Shown piece by piece: positions 35,267 to 44,430 of a stretch of 64,000 nt of DNA. The notes beneath the pieces were generated by a model, which made no database searches, was not told the origin of the DNA, and saw nothing but the letters and a program-made list of their open reading frames with translations. This stretch comes from Gemmatimonadaceae bacterium (lineage in GTDB: Bacteria > Gemmatimonadota > Gemmatimonadetes > Gemmatimonadales > Gemmatimonadaceae). How positions within the stretch are numbered: position 1 is the first letter of the stretch; each line of letters begins with the position of its first letter. Both the position numbers and the translations under genes were made by a program. The stretch spans positions 62,001 to 126,000 of the forward strand of contig JAICKA010000002.1 in assembly GCA_025928185.1 (NCBI GenBank), in the 5' to 3' direction.

Positions 35267-36523
35267 CTACTTGATGCGCACACGCGGCGTGTTGTCGAAC
35301 TGCGACATGTCCGAGATGATCACGCTGTCGCCGACACTCAAGCCACTCTTCACTTCGATGTACGTGACGGAGGCCCGCCCGAGTTGCACGGTGACCATGT
35401 TCGCCTCGCCCTTGTTCGGATTGATCTTGAAGATTCCGACCGAAGCATCCGGCTGACCGAAGCCCGGACGGCCGATGTACAACACGTTGTTCAGGCGCTC
35501 GAGCTCGATCGTGCCGTCCACCGCGAGATCGGAGCGCGTGCCCGGCGGCAGCGAATCGTCGATCGCGACTTCCACCGTCACCGTGCCCTGTACGGACGAC
35601 GGATCGGTTCGTGTCACGTGGCCCTTGACGATCGTGTTCGTGTGGAGATCGATAGTTGCCGGCAGTCCGGGGCGGACATCCTTCGCGAGATTTTCCGGTA
35701 CGCGCAGCACCGCCTTGAGCTTGCCCGGCTGCACGATGCGCGCGAGCTCCTGGCCGGCGGTGACGTACTGGCCCAGCTCGAGCTGCGGGTTGCCGAGCGT
35801 CTGCAGCTGACCGGCTTCGGGCGCCATCACGCGCATCGAGGCGACGCGGTTCTGCTGGTCGGCGAGAATGCGCTTGAGGCTGACGATCTGCTCCTGCTGC
35901 AGATCCAGCTGCTGCTGCTCCGAAGCCTGCATGGCGGCAAGCCGCTTCTGCTCGATGTCCAGCCGCGTCTTCATCTCGAAGATGTTGTCGTGTGCCGCCG
36001 CAACGTCGTTCGCAGCCACGAGCTTGAGCTTCGCGAGCGAGTCATCCATCGCCGCGGTGCGGACGGCAGCGTTGTACTGCGTCTGCATCGTGGCGACGGC
36101 GCCTTGCTGCGTCAGAATGCCCTGCTGCAGCGTCGTCTTGAGACTGGCGAGATTCGAGTACGCCGCGTCGAGCTGCTGCTGGTACTGCAGCAGCTGCAGT
36201 TGTACGTCCGGATTGTCGAGCGTGACGAGCACGGTCGACGGGGTCACGTTGATGCCGGGCTGCACCGGAAGCGACTCGACGCGTCCGCTGGTCAGCGCGG
36301 TGATGATTCGGATATGCTCGGGCATCAAGGTGCCCGGCGCGTTCACGTCACGCGGAATGGAGCCGCGTTTGACCGTGTCGATCCACAGTGTGCCGCGCTC
36401 CACCGGCGGCGCGGCTGGCTTCAGCTTGCTGATGCCGACCGATACGGCAACGATGCCAACGAGGCCGATGCCGATGCCGATGTATTTCTTGGTCTTCTTA
36501 GGTGGTTCGCGCTTGATATCCAA
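35267..36523 (-). CDS. Efflux periplasmic adaptor (HlyD/MacA-like)
   Basis: 418 residues. One N-terminal membrane helix (KYIGIGIGLVGIVAVSVGIS), then a beta-barrel/lipoyl region (RGTLWIDTVKRGSIPRDVNAPGTLMPEHI, RVESLPVQPGINVTPSTVLVTLDNPD), a long alpha-helical hairpin (about 120-220; coiled-coil with LQLLQYQQQLDAAYS and RLDIEQKRLAAMQASEQQQLDLQQEQI), a second lipoyl half (MRVMAPEAGQLQTL, GQYVTAGQELARIV), and a C-terminal membrane-proximal domain. This is a MacA-like adaptor bridging an inner-membrane pump and an outer-membrane channel. No outer-membrane protein of the TolC type is nearby. Confidence 0.9.
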   Translation of the reverse strand: MDIKREPPKKTKKYIGIGIGLVGIVAVSVGISKLKPAAPPVERGTLWIDTVKRGSIPRDVNAPGTLMPEHIRIITALTSGRVESLPVQPGINVTPSTVLVTLDNPDVQLQLLQYQQQLDAAYSNLASLKTTLQQGILTQQGAVATMQTQYNAAVRTAAMDDSLAKLKLVAANDVAAAHDNIFEMKTRLDIEQKRLAAMQASEQQQLDLQQEQIVSLKRILADQQNRVASMRVMAPEAGQLQTLGNPQLELGQYVTAGQELARIVQPGKLKAVLRVPENLAKDVRPGLPATIDLHTNTIVKGHVTRTDPSSVQGTVTVEVAIDDSLPPGTRSDLAVDGTIELERLNNVLYIGRPGFGQPDASVGIFKINPNKGEANMVTVQLGRASVTYIEVKSGLSVGDSVIISDMSQFDNTPRVRIK

Positions 36524-36829
36524 TGTGACGTCTCGTGCAGGGGTCGAGTGGGGCGACGACGGTCAGACGGCTGGTAAGGGAAGGACCATGCCGCACTCGA
36601 TCATCGGCTAACACTTGGTGTAGCAGTAATTTAGACCGTGTATCCCCACTCCGCACGCCCGTCGTGGTGCGCGCCCATGGGATTGACCGTCCCACAAGCG
36701 AACAGTCATGGAACGCACGACGGAGGAACCCTGCATCAGGTTTCAGGTTCTATGAGACACGCGAGCCGACGAATAGGTTTGATTTCAGGTGCGACTCGTC
36801 GATCGCTGATCGCAACTGTCGAGGTGGCC
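36524..36829. other. Divergent intergenic region
   Basis: 306 nt between the starts of the efflux adaptor (minus) and a small secreted protein (plus). No ORF of substance is supported. The promoters of both genes must lie here, but I see no clear -35/-10 pair. Confidence 0.4.
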
Positions 36830-37393
36830 ATGACAATTCGTCGAACGATTCTCGGGAGCGCTGCAGCCGTCGCGCTCGGCATCGCGCCAGGCGCACTCGG
36901 CGCCCAATCGACTCCGCCACCACACAAGCCGACGACTCCGGTGATCGCCGGAATCGCGCGCACGCCTGACGCGTCGCACGCTCGTGATCACGACCGGGAT
37001 GGGAACCGCGATCGGGAGCATGATCGCCGATACGAACACCGTCGAGACGGCGACCGCGATCGGTTCGGCGACGGTGGAATTCGCGTTGGCCACTTGTTCT
37101 TCGGCCCGGAGGTACCCGTATTCGTCGGCTCCGACGGCCATGTGTACGCGAATTTCGGCTACGGATTTCAGCCGGTGCTGCAGAACTGCGGGAGCGTGCA
37201 GTCTCCGTCGCTCAGCGCGGCGCCTTCACCGGCGCCGACGGCCCAGCCGCAGGTGACGCAGCCGGTCGTCGTTCAACCGGGCGCAGCCCCGTCGCCCAAT
37301 TCTTCCGGGTCAGTCGCCCGACTGGCCGAGGCGCCGAGCACGATGTGCTGGGCGACGGACGAGCGGGGGCAACTGCGCGTCGGCCGCCGCTGA
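36830..37393 (+). CDS. Small secreted hypothetical protein
   Basis: 187 residues from the ATG at 36830, preceded by GAGGTGGCC. Signal peptide MTIRRTILGSAAAVALGIAPGALGAQS. A highly charged Asp/Arg/His stretch (DHDRDGNRDREHDRRYEHRRDGDRDRF, about 55-85) follows, then a short hydrophobic/aromatic segment (VGHLFFGPEVPVFVGSDGHVYANFGYGFQPV) and a Pro/Ala/Gln-rich tail. No family recognised. The run of acid-base pairs suggests an extended or metal-binding linker. Confidence 0.6.
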   Translation: MTIRRTILGSAAAVALGIAPGALGAQSTPPPHKPTTPVIAGIARTPDASHARDHDRDGNRDREHDRRYEHRRDGDRDRFGDGGIRVGHLFFGPEVPVFVGSDGHVYANFGYGFQPVLQNCGSVQSPSLSAAPSPAPTAQPQVTQPVVVQPGAAPSPNSSGSVARLAEAPSTMCWATDERGQLRVGRR

Positions 37394-37423
37394 GCGAATC
37401 GGCGGTTCGCTCCGTGCGACCGA

Positions 37424-38065
37424 TCAGCGCCTGCTCGTGTCGAGTGTGTCGTCGAGCGTGGGTGGAATTGCGGACGTAGCCGGGGCCAGGCCGGCGGCTC
37501 CGTCATCTGCCGGGACGATGCGACGGCCGCCGTTCCACATGCGATAGAGCGGCGAGTGCGTCCGGTCGATCGAGGTCTCGATGACCTTGCCGGCCTTTTT
37601 GCTGGCGTGCACGTACCGGCCGTTCCCGACATAAATGGCGATGTGGCTGATGCCGCGCTTGCCTTTCGAGAATGTCAGCAGGTCGCCGGGCAGCAGCTCG
37701 CTGGTGTCGCGCGCGATCGCGAGGCCGAGCGCGCCCTGCTGGCGTGCGGTGCGCGGGAGCTGCACGTCGAGTATGGACATGACGTACCGAACCAGGCCGC
37801 TGCAGTCGAACCCGTGCTTCGGTGACTCTCCGCCGTAGCGGTACCGGTGTCCGATCTGTGCGCGAGCAATCGCGACGATCGAGTCGCGCATCGCGAGCGC
37901 GGCATCACTCATCGCGGCGAAGGGTGGCTCGACGTGCCCGTGCTGGTCCGCGAACGCCGACTGTTCCGACTGCGCACTCGCCGGCCGACTGACGGCCAGA
38001 CCGAGCACCAGCGCGCAGCAGGCGCCGAGCAACACGTGCGGATGTTTCGAGGGAGGAGCGCCCAT
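37424..38065 (-). CDS. NlpC/P60-family peptidoglycan endopeptidase
   Basis: 213 residues with a signal peptide (HVLLGACCALVLGLAVSRPASAQS). The NlpC/P60 catalytic triad is visible: Cys in GFDCSGLVRYV, His in ISHIAIYVGNGRYVHA, and the third polar residue just beyond. Typical YRYGGES precedes the Cys. The enzyme cleaves peptide cross-links (D-Glu-DAP type bonds). It is monocistronic, converging with the small secreted protein at 30 nt. Confidence 0.9.
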   Translation of the reverse strand: MGAPPSKHPHVLLGACCALVLGLAVSRPASAQSEQSAFADQHGHVEPPFAAMSDAALAMRDSIVAIARAQIGHRYRYGGESPKHGFDCSGLVRYVMSILDVQLPRTARQQGALGLAIARDTSELLPGDLLTFSKGKRGISHIAIYVGNGRYVHASKKAGKVIETSIDRTHSPLYRMWNGGRRIVPADDGAAGLAPATSAIPPTLDDTLDTSRR

Positions 38066-38253
38066 CAGCAGCCGTCCGGTTGGTTGGCGAAGTCAGCTAT
38101 TGCTGATGAGTATCGGCTCCTGGTTTCGAGATGGAGAGTGCCTGCACAACCCGAATGCCGGTGAGGACACTTTCGTGTGTCGGCGAGAGATGCGCCGAGC
38201 AGCTATTATGACATCAATGAGTCAGTTGTACGACAGTTGTGCGTACTTGCGGC

Positions 38254-38883
38254 TCAGCGGATGTGCAGCAGCTTGTGCGTCTGCATGCTGAGGCGCCAGC
38301 GCGGGTGCGACAGGCAGTAGGCGAGGGCAGCCCGCGTGTTGGCCTTGAGATCCGGGCCGTCCATCGGCTGGAGAAAGAGCTGCTCGAAATCCAGAGCCTC
38401 CAGGGAAGCGGGCTCCAGTCCGGTTTGCGGATACACGAGCTTGAGCTCATTGCCGCGGCGAAGCACCAGCTCGGCGCCCTGCTTGGGACTGACACAAATC
38501 CAGTCCAGGTCCGCCGGTGGCTCGCACGTGCCATTGGTCTCTACCGCGACCTCGAAGCCCCGATCGTGCAGCGCTTCCACGGCGGCGGTGTCGAGCTGGA
38601 GCAACGGTTCGCCGCCGGTACAAACCACAAAGGGCTGACCGCCAACGCCGCCGGGCCAGCGGCTCGCGACGGCTGCCGCCAGCTCGTCAGCGGTCGCGAA
38701 CTTTCCGCCATCCGGCCCTACTCCGACGAAATCCGTGTCGCAGAACGTGCATGTCGCCTTGGCGCGGTCAGCCTCGCGTCCCGTCCACAAGTTGCAGCCC
38801 GAGAATCGGCAGAACACGGCCGCCCGTCCGCTGTTCGCGCCCTCGCCCTGAAGCGTGTAGAAGATCTCCTTGACTGTGTACAT
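38254..38883 (-). CDS. queE: 7-carboxy-7-deazaguanine synthase
   Basis: 209 residues, compact radical-SAM protein. The cluster motif is the QueE form CX14CX2C: Cys 30 (SGCNLW), Cys 45 and Cys 48 (TCTFCDTDF). Also YTLQGEGANSGRAAVFCRFSG at the start and VCTGGEPLLQ for SAM binding. It converts 6-carboxytetrahydropterin to 7-carboxy-7-deazaguanine in queuosine/7-deazaguanine synthesis. The neighbouring queC on the same strand (27 nt upstream) acts on the product. No queD/queF gene lies in the cluster. Confidence 0.95.
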   Translation of the reverse strand: MYTVKEIFYTLQGEGANSGRAAVFCRFSGCNLWTGREADRAKATCTFCDTDFVGVGPDGGKFATADELAAAVASRWPGGVGGQPFVVCTGGEPLLQLDTAAVEALHDRGFEVAVETNGTCEPPADLDWICVSPKQGAELVLRRGNELKLVYPQTGLEPASLEALDFEQLFLQPMDGPDLKANTRAALAYCLSHPRWRLSMQTHKLLHIR

Positions 38884-38910
38884 GTCCGAATGCCGGGTGT
38901 GGGCGACGCT

Positions 38911-39597
38911 TCAAACGTAGCGTGCGGGATCCGCCATCCCCGCGTCCGCAAAGCCGCGGAGCCGAAGCTGGCAGGCGTCGCAACGACCGCATGCCGCGCC
39001 GGTCGGGTCGGGATCGTAGCAGCTTTGCGTCTCCGCATAGTCGACGCCGAGCCGAAGACCGAGCTGAATGATCTGCGCCTTGGTCAGATCGATCAGCGGC
39101 GTACGAATACGGACGGCATTCGTTCCCTCGACGCCACCGCGGGTTGCCAGGTTCGCCATGCGCTCGTACGCCCGAACGTACTCCGGCCGGCAATCCGGAT
39201 AGCCGGAATAATCGAGCGCGTTCACCCCGATGAAAATGTCGCCGGCACCAAGGACTTCGCTCCAGGCAAGCGCGAAGGAGAGAAAGATAGTGTTCCGCGC
39301 CGGCACGTAGGTGATCGGAATCTCACCGTCCGAGTTGCGAGCAACGTCGCGATCCTTTGGCACGTCGAGATCGCTCGTCAACGCCGAGCCGCCGAACGTG
39401 CGCAGGTCGATGTCGACGATGACGTGATCGCGAATGCCGTAACGCGCAGCGGCTCGCCGCGCCGCCTCCAGCTCGGTGGCGTGCCGCTGTCCGTAGCGAA
39501 AGGTCATCGCGTGCACGTCAAAGCCTTCGTCCAGCGCGAATGCGAGCAGCGTCGTCGAATCGAGTCCGCCGCTGAGCAGCAGGACTGCGTCGGCCAT
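38911..39597 (-). CDS. queC: 7-cyano-7-deazaguanine synthase
   Basis: 228 residues from the ATG at 39597, whose first bases overlap the stop of the upstream gene. The track ORF of 490 aa merges this frame with an upstream shadow and is discarded. ATP-pyrophosphatase motif [12 protein letters not shown], substrate motif [14 protein letters not shown], and the zinc site [20 protein letters not shown] at the C-terminus. It makes the nitrile preQ0 from 7-carboxy-7-deazaguanine, ATP and ammonia. Product feeds queuosine or deazaguanine DNA modification; only queE and queC are present here. Confidence 0.95.
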   Translation of the reverse strand: MADAVLLLSGGLDSTTLLAFALDEGFDVHAMTFRYGQRHATELEAARRAAARYGIRDHVIVDIDLRTFGGSALTSDLDVPKDRDVARNSDGEIPITYVPARNTIFLSFALAWSEVLGAGDIFIGVNALDYSGYPDCRPEYVRAYERMANLATRGGVEGTNAVRIRTPLIDLTKAQIIQLGLRLGVDYAETQSCYDPDPTGAACGRCDACQLRLRGFADAGMADPARYV

Positions 39598-40718
39598 CAG
39601 CCGGTCAGCGCCGCTTGAAAGTCGGCAATGAGATCCTCGACGTGCTCGAGGCCGACGGAAACGCGCAGCAGATTTTCCGGAGCGCGCGTGCCCGGTCCCT
39701 CGACCGAGGCTCGGTGCTCTACGAGGCTCTCCGTGCCGCCGAGGCTCGTTGCCTGGGTGAACAATTTGAGGCGCGATGCGATGGCGAGCGATTCGGTGCG
39801 GTTCGCGCCCGCCTGGACGGACAGCATGCCGCCGAAGCCGCTCATCTGCCGGCAGGCAATGTCGTGCGCCGGATGCGAGGTGAGTCCGGGGTAGTGCACG
39901 GCTTCGACGCGCGGCGCGCGCTCGAGCACGCGTGCAAGCTCGAGGGCGCTCGCGCTCTGCGCGTGTACGCGAAGCGGCAGCGTGCGAATGCCGCGCATCG
40001 TGAGCCAACACTCGAACGGCGACGGCACGGCGCCGCCCGTCATCTGGATGGAAACGATGCGCTGAAATAGCTCGCTGTTCTCGCGCGCGATCAGCGCGCC
40101 ACCCAGCACGTCGCTGTGGCCGCCGAGGTACTTGGTGGTGGCATGCATGGAGATGTCCGCGCCAAGGTCGAGCGGCCGCTGCAGGATCGGCGTTCCCCAG
40201 GTATTGTCGACGGCGCAGGTGGCACCACGGGTGTGCGCCAGCTTGGCGATCGCCTCGATGTCGACGACGCGCAGCAGCGGATTGGACGGCGTCTCGATCC
40301 AGACGAGCTTCGTGTTCGGCCGCAGCGCCTTCTCGACGTTCGCCGGATTGGTCATGTCGACGACCGACAGCTCGAGTCCCCACGGGCCGAAGATGTCGCG
40401 CGCGAGCTTGATGGTGCCGAAGTAGGCGTCATCCGGTGCGATGACGTGCGCGCCGGGCCCGATCGCCTGAAGCAGAGTCATCGTCGCCGCGGACCCGGAC
40501 GAGAAGGTCGCCGCGGCAACGCCGCCTTCGAGCAGCGCGAGACAGCGCTCGAGCGCGGCGCGGTTCGGATTGGAATAGCGCGAGTAGAGAAAGCCGGCGC
40601 GGTACGAACCGTCCGCCTCGCGCGCGAACGTCGTCGAGAGGTGAATCGCCGGCGTCACCGCGGCCGTCGACGGATCGATCTCGTGCCCGGCGTGAACGGC
40701 GAGTGTTTCGATGTGCAT
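39597..40718 (-). CDS. Trans-sulfuration PLP enzyme (cystathionine gamma-synthase/lyase type)
   Basis: 373 residues, the length of the Cys/Met metabolism PLP family. Motifs: THEID-like [36 protein letters not shown], and the PLP-lysine in [17 protein letters not shown]-terminal [15 protein letters not shown] is typical of cystathionine gamma-synthase or lyase; the two cannot be separated from sequence alone. It is coupled to queC by a 1-nt stop/start overlap, which is unusual company for sulfur metabolism. Confidence 0.88.
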   Translation of the reverse strand: MHIETLAVHAGHEIDPSTAAVTPAIHLSTTFAREADGSYRAGFLYSRYSNPNRAALERCLALLEGGVAAATFSSGSAATMTLLQAIGPGAHVIAPDDAYFGTIKLARDIFGPWGLELSVVDMTNPANVEKALRPNTKLVWIETPSNPLLRVVDIEAIAKLAHTRGATCAVDNTWGTPILQRPLDLGADISMHATTKYLGGHSDVLGGALIARENSELFQRIVSIQMTGGAVPSPFECWLTMRGIRTLPLRVHAQSASALELARVLERAPRVEAVHYPGLTSHPAHDIACRQMSGFGGMLSVQAGANRTESLAIASRLKLFTQATSLGGTESLVEHRASVEGPGTRAPENLLRVSVGLEHVEDLIADFQAALTG

Positions 40719-40746
40719 GCTCGAAACTCGGCGGTCCGGCGCTGGA

Positions 40747-41485
40747 ACGCTAGAGCGCGTTCGGCGGGTCTAGTTTATCGTGCCGAATCGGGTTGGATGG
40801 ATGCGGGACGCGGATTTTGCGGAAATTGGCGAACGAGGCGCGAATCGGGTCCGCGTGGCGCAGGGAGCTCCGTGTGCCGGGTCAAGAACAACAACGACTT
40901 TGTGGGGCTGGCCTCCCGGCCAACGCCGCACTCCGCCCACTCTGCAAACCTTCATAGTCCGGTTGGGCTTTCGTAGCGCGAGAGACCATCGGGCCATGGG
41001 GCGGCGCTACCTCCCAGGGAGAGGAAAGGGGCTGCGGAGAACTGCGGAGCACTGCGGAAAGGCGCGGAGAGACGTCGGCGGGAGGCGTTGATGAATGATG
41101 AACAACTGCGCCGCACGTGAATCTCGAGATCCTCGGCGCGTTCTCAGAATTCAATGTCTGGTGGCCGATGACTTCCTCAACACCTCAGAATTGAAGGCCT
41201 CTCAGTCGTTTTTCGCGGTTCTCCGCAGTTCTCCGCAGTTCTCCGCAGCCCCGCGACTCTCTCACGAGCAATGACGCTGACCCAGTCCCAACAGGCTTGA
41301 ATCACGAAGGCACGGATCGAACGGATGAAGACCAAATGCTTTTGGCGTACGGCGCGAGAGACTCGGCGCCCAGTCGCGGCCAATCCGCGCCTCGTTCGCC
41401 GGTTTCCGCCCTTATCCGCGTCGCCAACTCAGTCCAGGTCGATTCGGTGCGCCTGCCTCGACCCGGCCAACGCGCTCTAGCGTCT
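40747..41485. mobile_element. Non-coding element with long inverted ends (copy A of a dispersed repeat)
   Basis: 739-nt element filling the gap between the trans-sulfuration gene and the chemoreceptor gene. Its ends are imperfect inverted repeats of roughly 110 nt: the left starts near AACGCTAGAGCGCGTTCGGC and the right ends with CGCGCTCTAGCG. The centre carries 10-nt tandem units GTTCTCCGCA, and their inverse TGCGGAGAAC, on opposite sides. About 500 nt (40955-41453) reappear inverted as copy B (55409-55915). The encoded small ORFs of the track (40882..41154, 41177..41383) show no protein features of their own. Nothing resembling a transposase is present, so it is MITE-like or a dispersed non-coding repeat. 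Confidence 0.7.
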
Positions 41486-41490
41486 CGGGG

Positions 41491-43200
41491 TTATGTCCGG
41501 AGTCCGCCGACCAGCTCACGCAGTTGCGTCGAGCCGGCGAGGAGGACGTTCGACGCCGACGTCATCTGCTCGCACGCCGCGCTCTGCTCCTGAGTGGAGG
41601 CATTGACCTGTTCGGCGGCGGCGGCGTGGCCCTCGGCCCGTTTGGCGATCGATTCGAGGCTGCTCGCCGCGCTCGTCACGGCGAACGCGTTCGCTTCCGC
41701 GGCGCCGGTCACGCCAACCGCGGCAACGCGCGTGCGTTCCGCGGCGTCAGTGATCGTACGGAGTGCGGTATCGATGTCGCGCGATACGCGCTCGATCTCA
41801 CTCACGCGGCCTGCGCTCGCTTCCATGGCGCGCGCGCTGCTCGTCACGCGCGTCGTGACCTGGCCGGTCATCGTGACGATATCGTCGGCCGCCTTCTGCG
41901 ATTGCTCGGCTAGCTTGCGCACTTCGTCGGCGACGACGGCAAAGCCGCGACCGGCGTCGCCGGCGCGCGCTGCTTCGATCGCGGCGTTCAGGGCGAGCAG
42001 GTTCGTTTGATCGGCAATCTGTCCCACCGACACGACGAATCGGCTGATGTCCGTTACTGTGCTGTTGAGCGCGCGGATCTCCTCCGCCGCGCGTTCGACG
42101 CTGTGCTTGACGTCGACGAGAATGCCCAGCGCGCGATCGACTTCCATGCGCTTGGCCTGCGCCGTGCCTTCGATGCTGCGCGCCAGATCGGTGACTTCGG
42201 CCGAGCGCTGCTTCACGCCATCCGCCGCTTCGCGGATCGCCTGGAGCGTGTCGTCGACGGTGCGCAGTTGCTGCACCTGCGACTCGGCGCCATGTGAGAC
42301 TTCCGTCATCGCACTCGCCATCTGGCTCGCCGACAGCGAGATCTGCTCCGACACGGACGCGAGATCGTGAGCCGAGCTGGAGACGTCTTCCGCGGTGCGT
42401 GCGGCGACGGCGACGATGCGCGAGAGCGACTCGCCGGTCTGATTCATCGCCGCGGCCAGAATGCTGAATTCGCCGGGCATTGCAGCAACCGCGCGACTCG
42501 AGAGATCGCCGGCGCTCAGTCGTTCGGCGTGGCGCACCAGCACGTCCAGCGGCTCGCCGATGTGTCGCACCGTGAACATCACGACGAGAATCCCGAGCAG
42601 CAGGGCCACGGTAATCAGGCTGATCAGCCAGGCCGAGCGCCGGCTCGTTTCGTCGGAGAGCGCGGATTTGGCGCGCGAAACGCTCTGCGCCTTGAGATTG
42701 CCCAACTGTTGAATGTCGCTCAACAGCGCGTCGACGTCGCCGCGGGCCTGGGCGGACACCTGTCGCGCCTGATCGATACGTCCAAGGTCGGCGAGGCGGT
42801 GCGCCAGCGCGTAGTCGACTTCCATCGCCGACAGCTTTCCGTCGATGGAGGCGATCGTCGCGACTTCCGTTGCTGACTGGCCCGGCCGGTTGTTCATCCG
42901 CTGCTGCACGTCATGCGCGGACCAGCCGTATTGATGAAATGCATCTTCCGCGGCCGAGTCACGCGTTTCGATGTACCGCGAGCCGGCCTCGATGGTCTTG
43001 GCGACGTCGGCGGAAAGCTGGCTCGTGAGCTGGGCCTGCGCCTGCACTTCGCTGAGCGACTGCGAGATCGTCGCCGACATGCCGGCGAACGCGCTCCGTG
43101 CGACGATGCCGGCGGCGAGCAGCAGCGCGACGAGCACCCCGAAGCCCAACCAGAGGCGAACACGAATCGTGTTCCACTGAAAACCATCGAGTTGGATCAT
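41491..43200 (-). CDS. Methyl-accepting chemotaxis protein
   Basis: 569 residues. Membrane helix 1 at about 16-38, a periplasmic four-helix-type sensor domain (40-185; [22 protein letters not shown]), membrane helix 2 at about 188-212 ([20 protein letters not shown]), HAMP segment, then the helical signalling hairpin with the conserved tip (INQAD-like [49 protein letters not shown]). Acts on CheA/CheW to bias motility or type IV pili. It is the second gene of a coupled pair with an extracellular amino-acid binding protein (overlap ATGA), implying the sensor receives the loaded binding protein. Confidence 0.93.
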   Translation of the reverse strand: MIQLDGFQWNTIRVRLWLGFGVLVALLLAAGIVARSAFAGMSATISQSLSEVQAQAQLTSQLSADVAKTIEAGSRYIETRDSAAEDAFHQYGWSAHDVQQRMNNRPGQSATEVATIASIDGKLSAMEVDYALAHRLADLGRIDQARQVSAQARGDVDALLSDIQQLGNLKAQSVSRAKSALSDETSRRSAWLISLITVALLLGILVVMFTVRHIGEPLDVLVRHAERLSAGDLSSRAVAAMPGEFSILAAAMNQTGESLSRIVAVAARTAEDVSSSAHDLASVSEQISLSASQMASAMTEVSHGAESQVQQLRTVDDTLQAIREAADGVKQRSAEVTDLARSIEGTAQAKRMEVDRALGILVDVKHSVERAAEEIRALNSTVTDISRFVVSVGQIADQTNLLALNAAIEAARAGDAGRGFAVVADEVRKLAEQSQKAADDIVTMTGQVTTRVTSSARAMEASAGRVSEIERVSRDIDTALRTITDAAERTRVAAVGVTGAAEANAFAVTSAASSLESIAKRAEGHAAAAEQVNASTQEQSAACEQMTSASNVLLAGSTQLRELVGGLRT

Positions 43201-44288
43201 TGCGAGCTCTCCACCTGCAGCAGGCCGTCGTGAACGCGGGTGATGACGACACCCTTGCCGATCGGATCGCCATCACTGCTGAATCGGATGTCGCCGGTCA
43301 CGCCGTGATACGCGGTTCCGCTCGCGTTTGCGAGGTAATCGCGAATCTTGATGCGGTCCGGTCCGACTTTGGTAACAGCGGCGGCCAGAAGCTTGGTCGC
43401 GTCGTACGCCAGCGCCGCGTTGCCGTCCGGAATGGCGTTGTACTTCTTGCGGTATGCGGCCACGAATGTTTGCACCTCGGGCCGCGGATCCTGCGCGCTG
43501 AACGGCGCGCCAACGTAGATGCCTTCGGCGAGTGGACTGGACGCGAGGGTCTGCCAGCCGTCGCCGCCGACCAGATCGGCCGAGAGCTGCTGGCGACGCG
43601 CTTCCTTGAGGAAAGCGAGGCCGGACTGGTCGGTGCCGGCGTAGAAGACCAGATCCGGTTGCTCCTTCTTGAACCAGCTCACGTAGGGTTCGAAGTTCTG
43701 GTCGGCGCCTTCGGCAATTGGATCGATGCTGATGATCTCGCCGGCGAAGCTGCGGCGGAAATTGTCGGCCAGCCCGCGGCCGTATGGATTGTTCTCGTAG
43801 AGCACCGCGGCGCGCCGGCGACCGAGCCGATTGGCGAACTGCGCGATGGTGATCGCGTTCACAGAGTCGCTCGTGATGACGCGAAACGCCCACGGCGAGA
43901 TGCCGGTCAGGCTCGGCGTGGTCGCGGTGGTCGCGACGGCGGCGAGGTGCTTGTCGTACACGTGTGCCGCCGAGACCATCGCGCCGGAATTCACATGTCC
44001 GACGACGGCGACGATTCGCGGATTGTCGACGAAGCGCTGTGCGACTGCACTGGCTTCGATGCCGCTGCCCGAATCGTTGGCGAACACGATTTCGAGATGT
44101 CGGCCGGCCCATGCGGGAGAGGCGTTGATCTCATCGAGTGCGAGCTCGATGCCTTTCTTGTTCGCGTCGCCGTAGACCTGGTCCCACGGGCCCGCGGCTC
44201 CGAAAGTGACGGTGCCAGTTCGCGCGTGCGAGCAGGCCGCGAGGGCGAGCGGCGCGAGAAGCGCGAAATATTTGCTCGAGACAGCCAT
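43197..44288 (-). CDS. Extracytoplasmic substrate-binding protein (branched-chain amino-acid type)
   Basis: 363 residues from the ATG at 44288 that opens a lipoprotein signal ([21 protein letters not shown], lipobox LAAC). Fold of the LivJ/LivK type (Peripla_BP_6): [118 protein letters not shown]. No ABC permease or ATPase accompanies it. Its stop overlaps the start of the chemoreceptor gene, so it probably serves as the ligand capture part of that receptor rather than a transporter. Ligand not deducible. Confidence 0.9.
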   Translation of the reverse strand: MAVSSKYFALLAPLALAACSHARTGTVTFGAAGPWDQVYGDANKKGIELALDEINASPAWAGRHLEIVFANDSGSGIEASAVAQRFVDNPRIVAVVGHVNSGAMVSAAHVYDKHLAAVATTATTPSLTGISPWAFRVITSDSVNAITIAQFANRLGRRRAAVLYENNPYGRGLADNFRRSFAGEIISIDPIAEGADQNFEPYVSWFKKEQPDLVFYAGTDQSGLAFLKEARRQQLSADLVGGDGWQTLASSPLAEGIYVGAPFSAQDPRPEVQTFVAAYRKKYNAIPDGNAALAYDATKLLAAAVTKVGPDRIKIRDYLANASGTAYHGVTGDIRFSSDGDPIGKGVVITRVHDGLLQVESSQ

Positions 44289-44430
44289 CGTCCACCGGAG
44301 GCTGGATTGGAAGGGCCCGCGCTGCGTCGCCGGGCACTGGCAGGACGACACACGCGAGAGGGGTGTAACAGCGGCCGAACGATGGCACCCAACCTGCCCC
44401 CTGCACCGTCATTCATCGCGAGGACGGACG

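Noticed and set aside
38911-40383. 490-aa ORF suggesting a fusion upstream of queC
   Set aside because: The first 262 residues are out of frame within the trans-sulfuration gene; queC begins at 39597.
40882-41383. Small ORFs in copy A (and 55361..55915 in copy B) as conserved hypothetical genes
   Set aside because: Their similarity follows from the shared non-coding repeat; no start sites or protein features support them.
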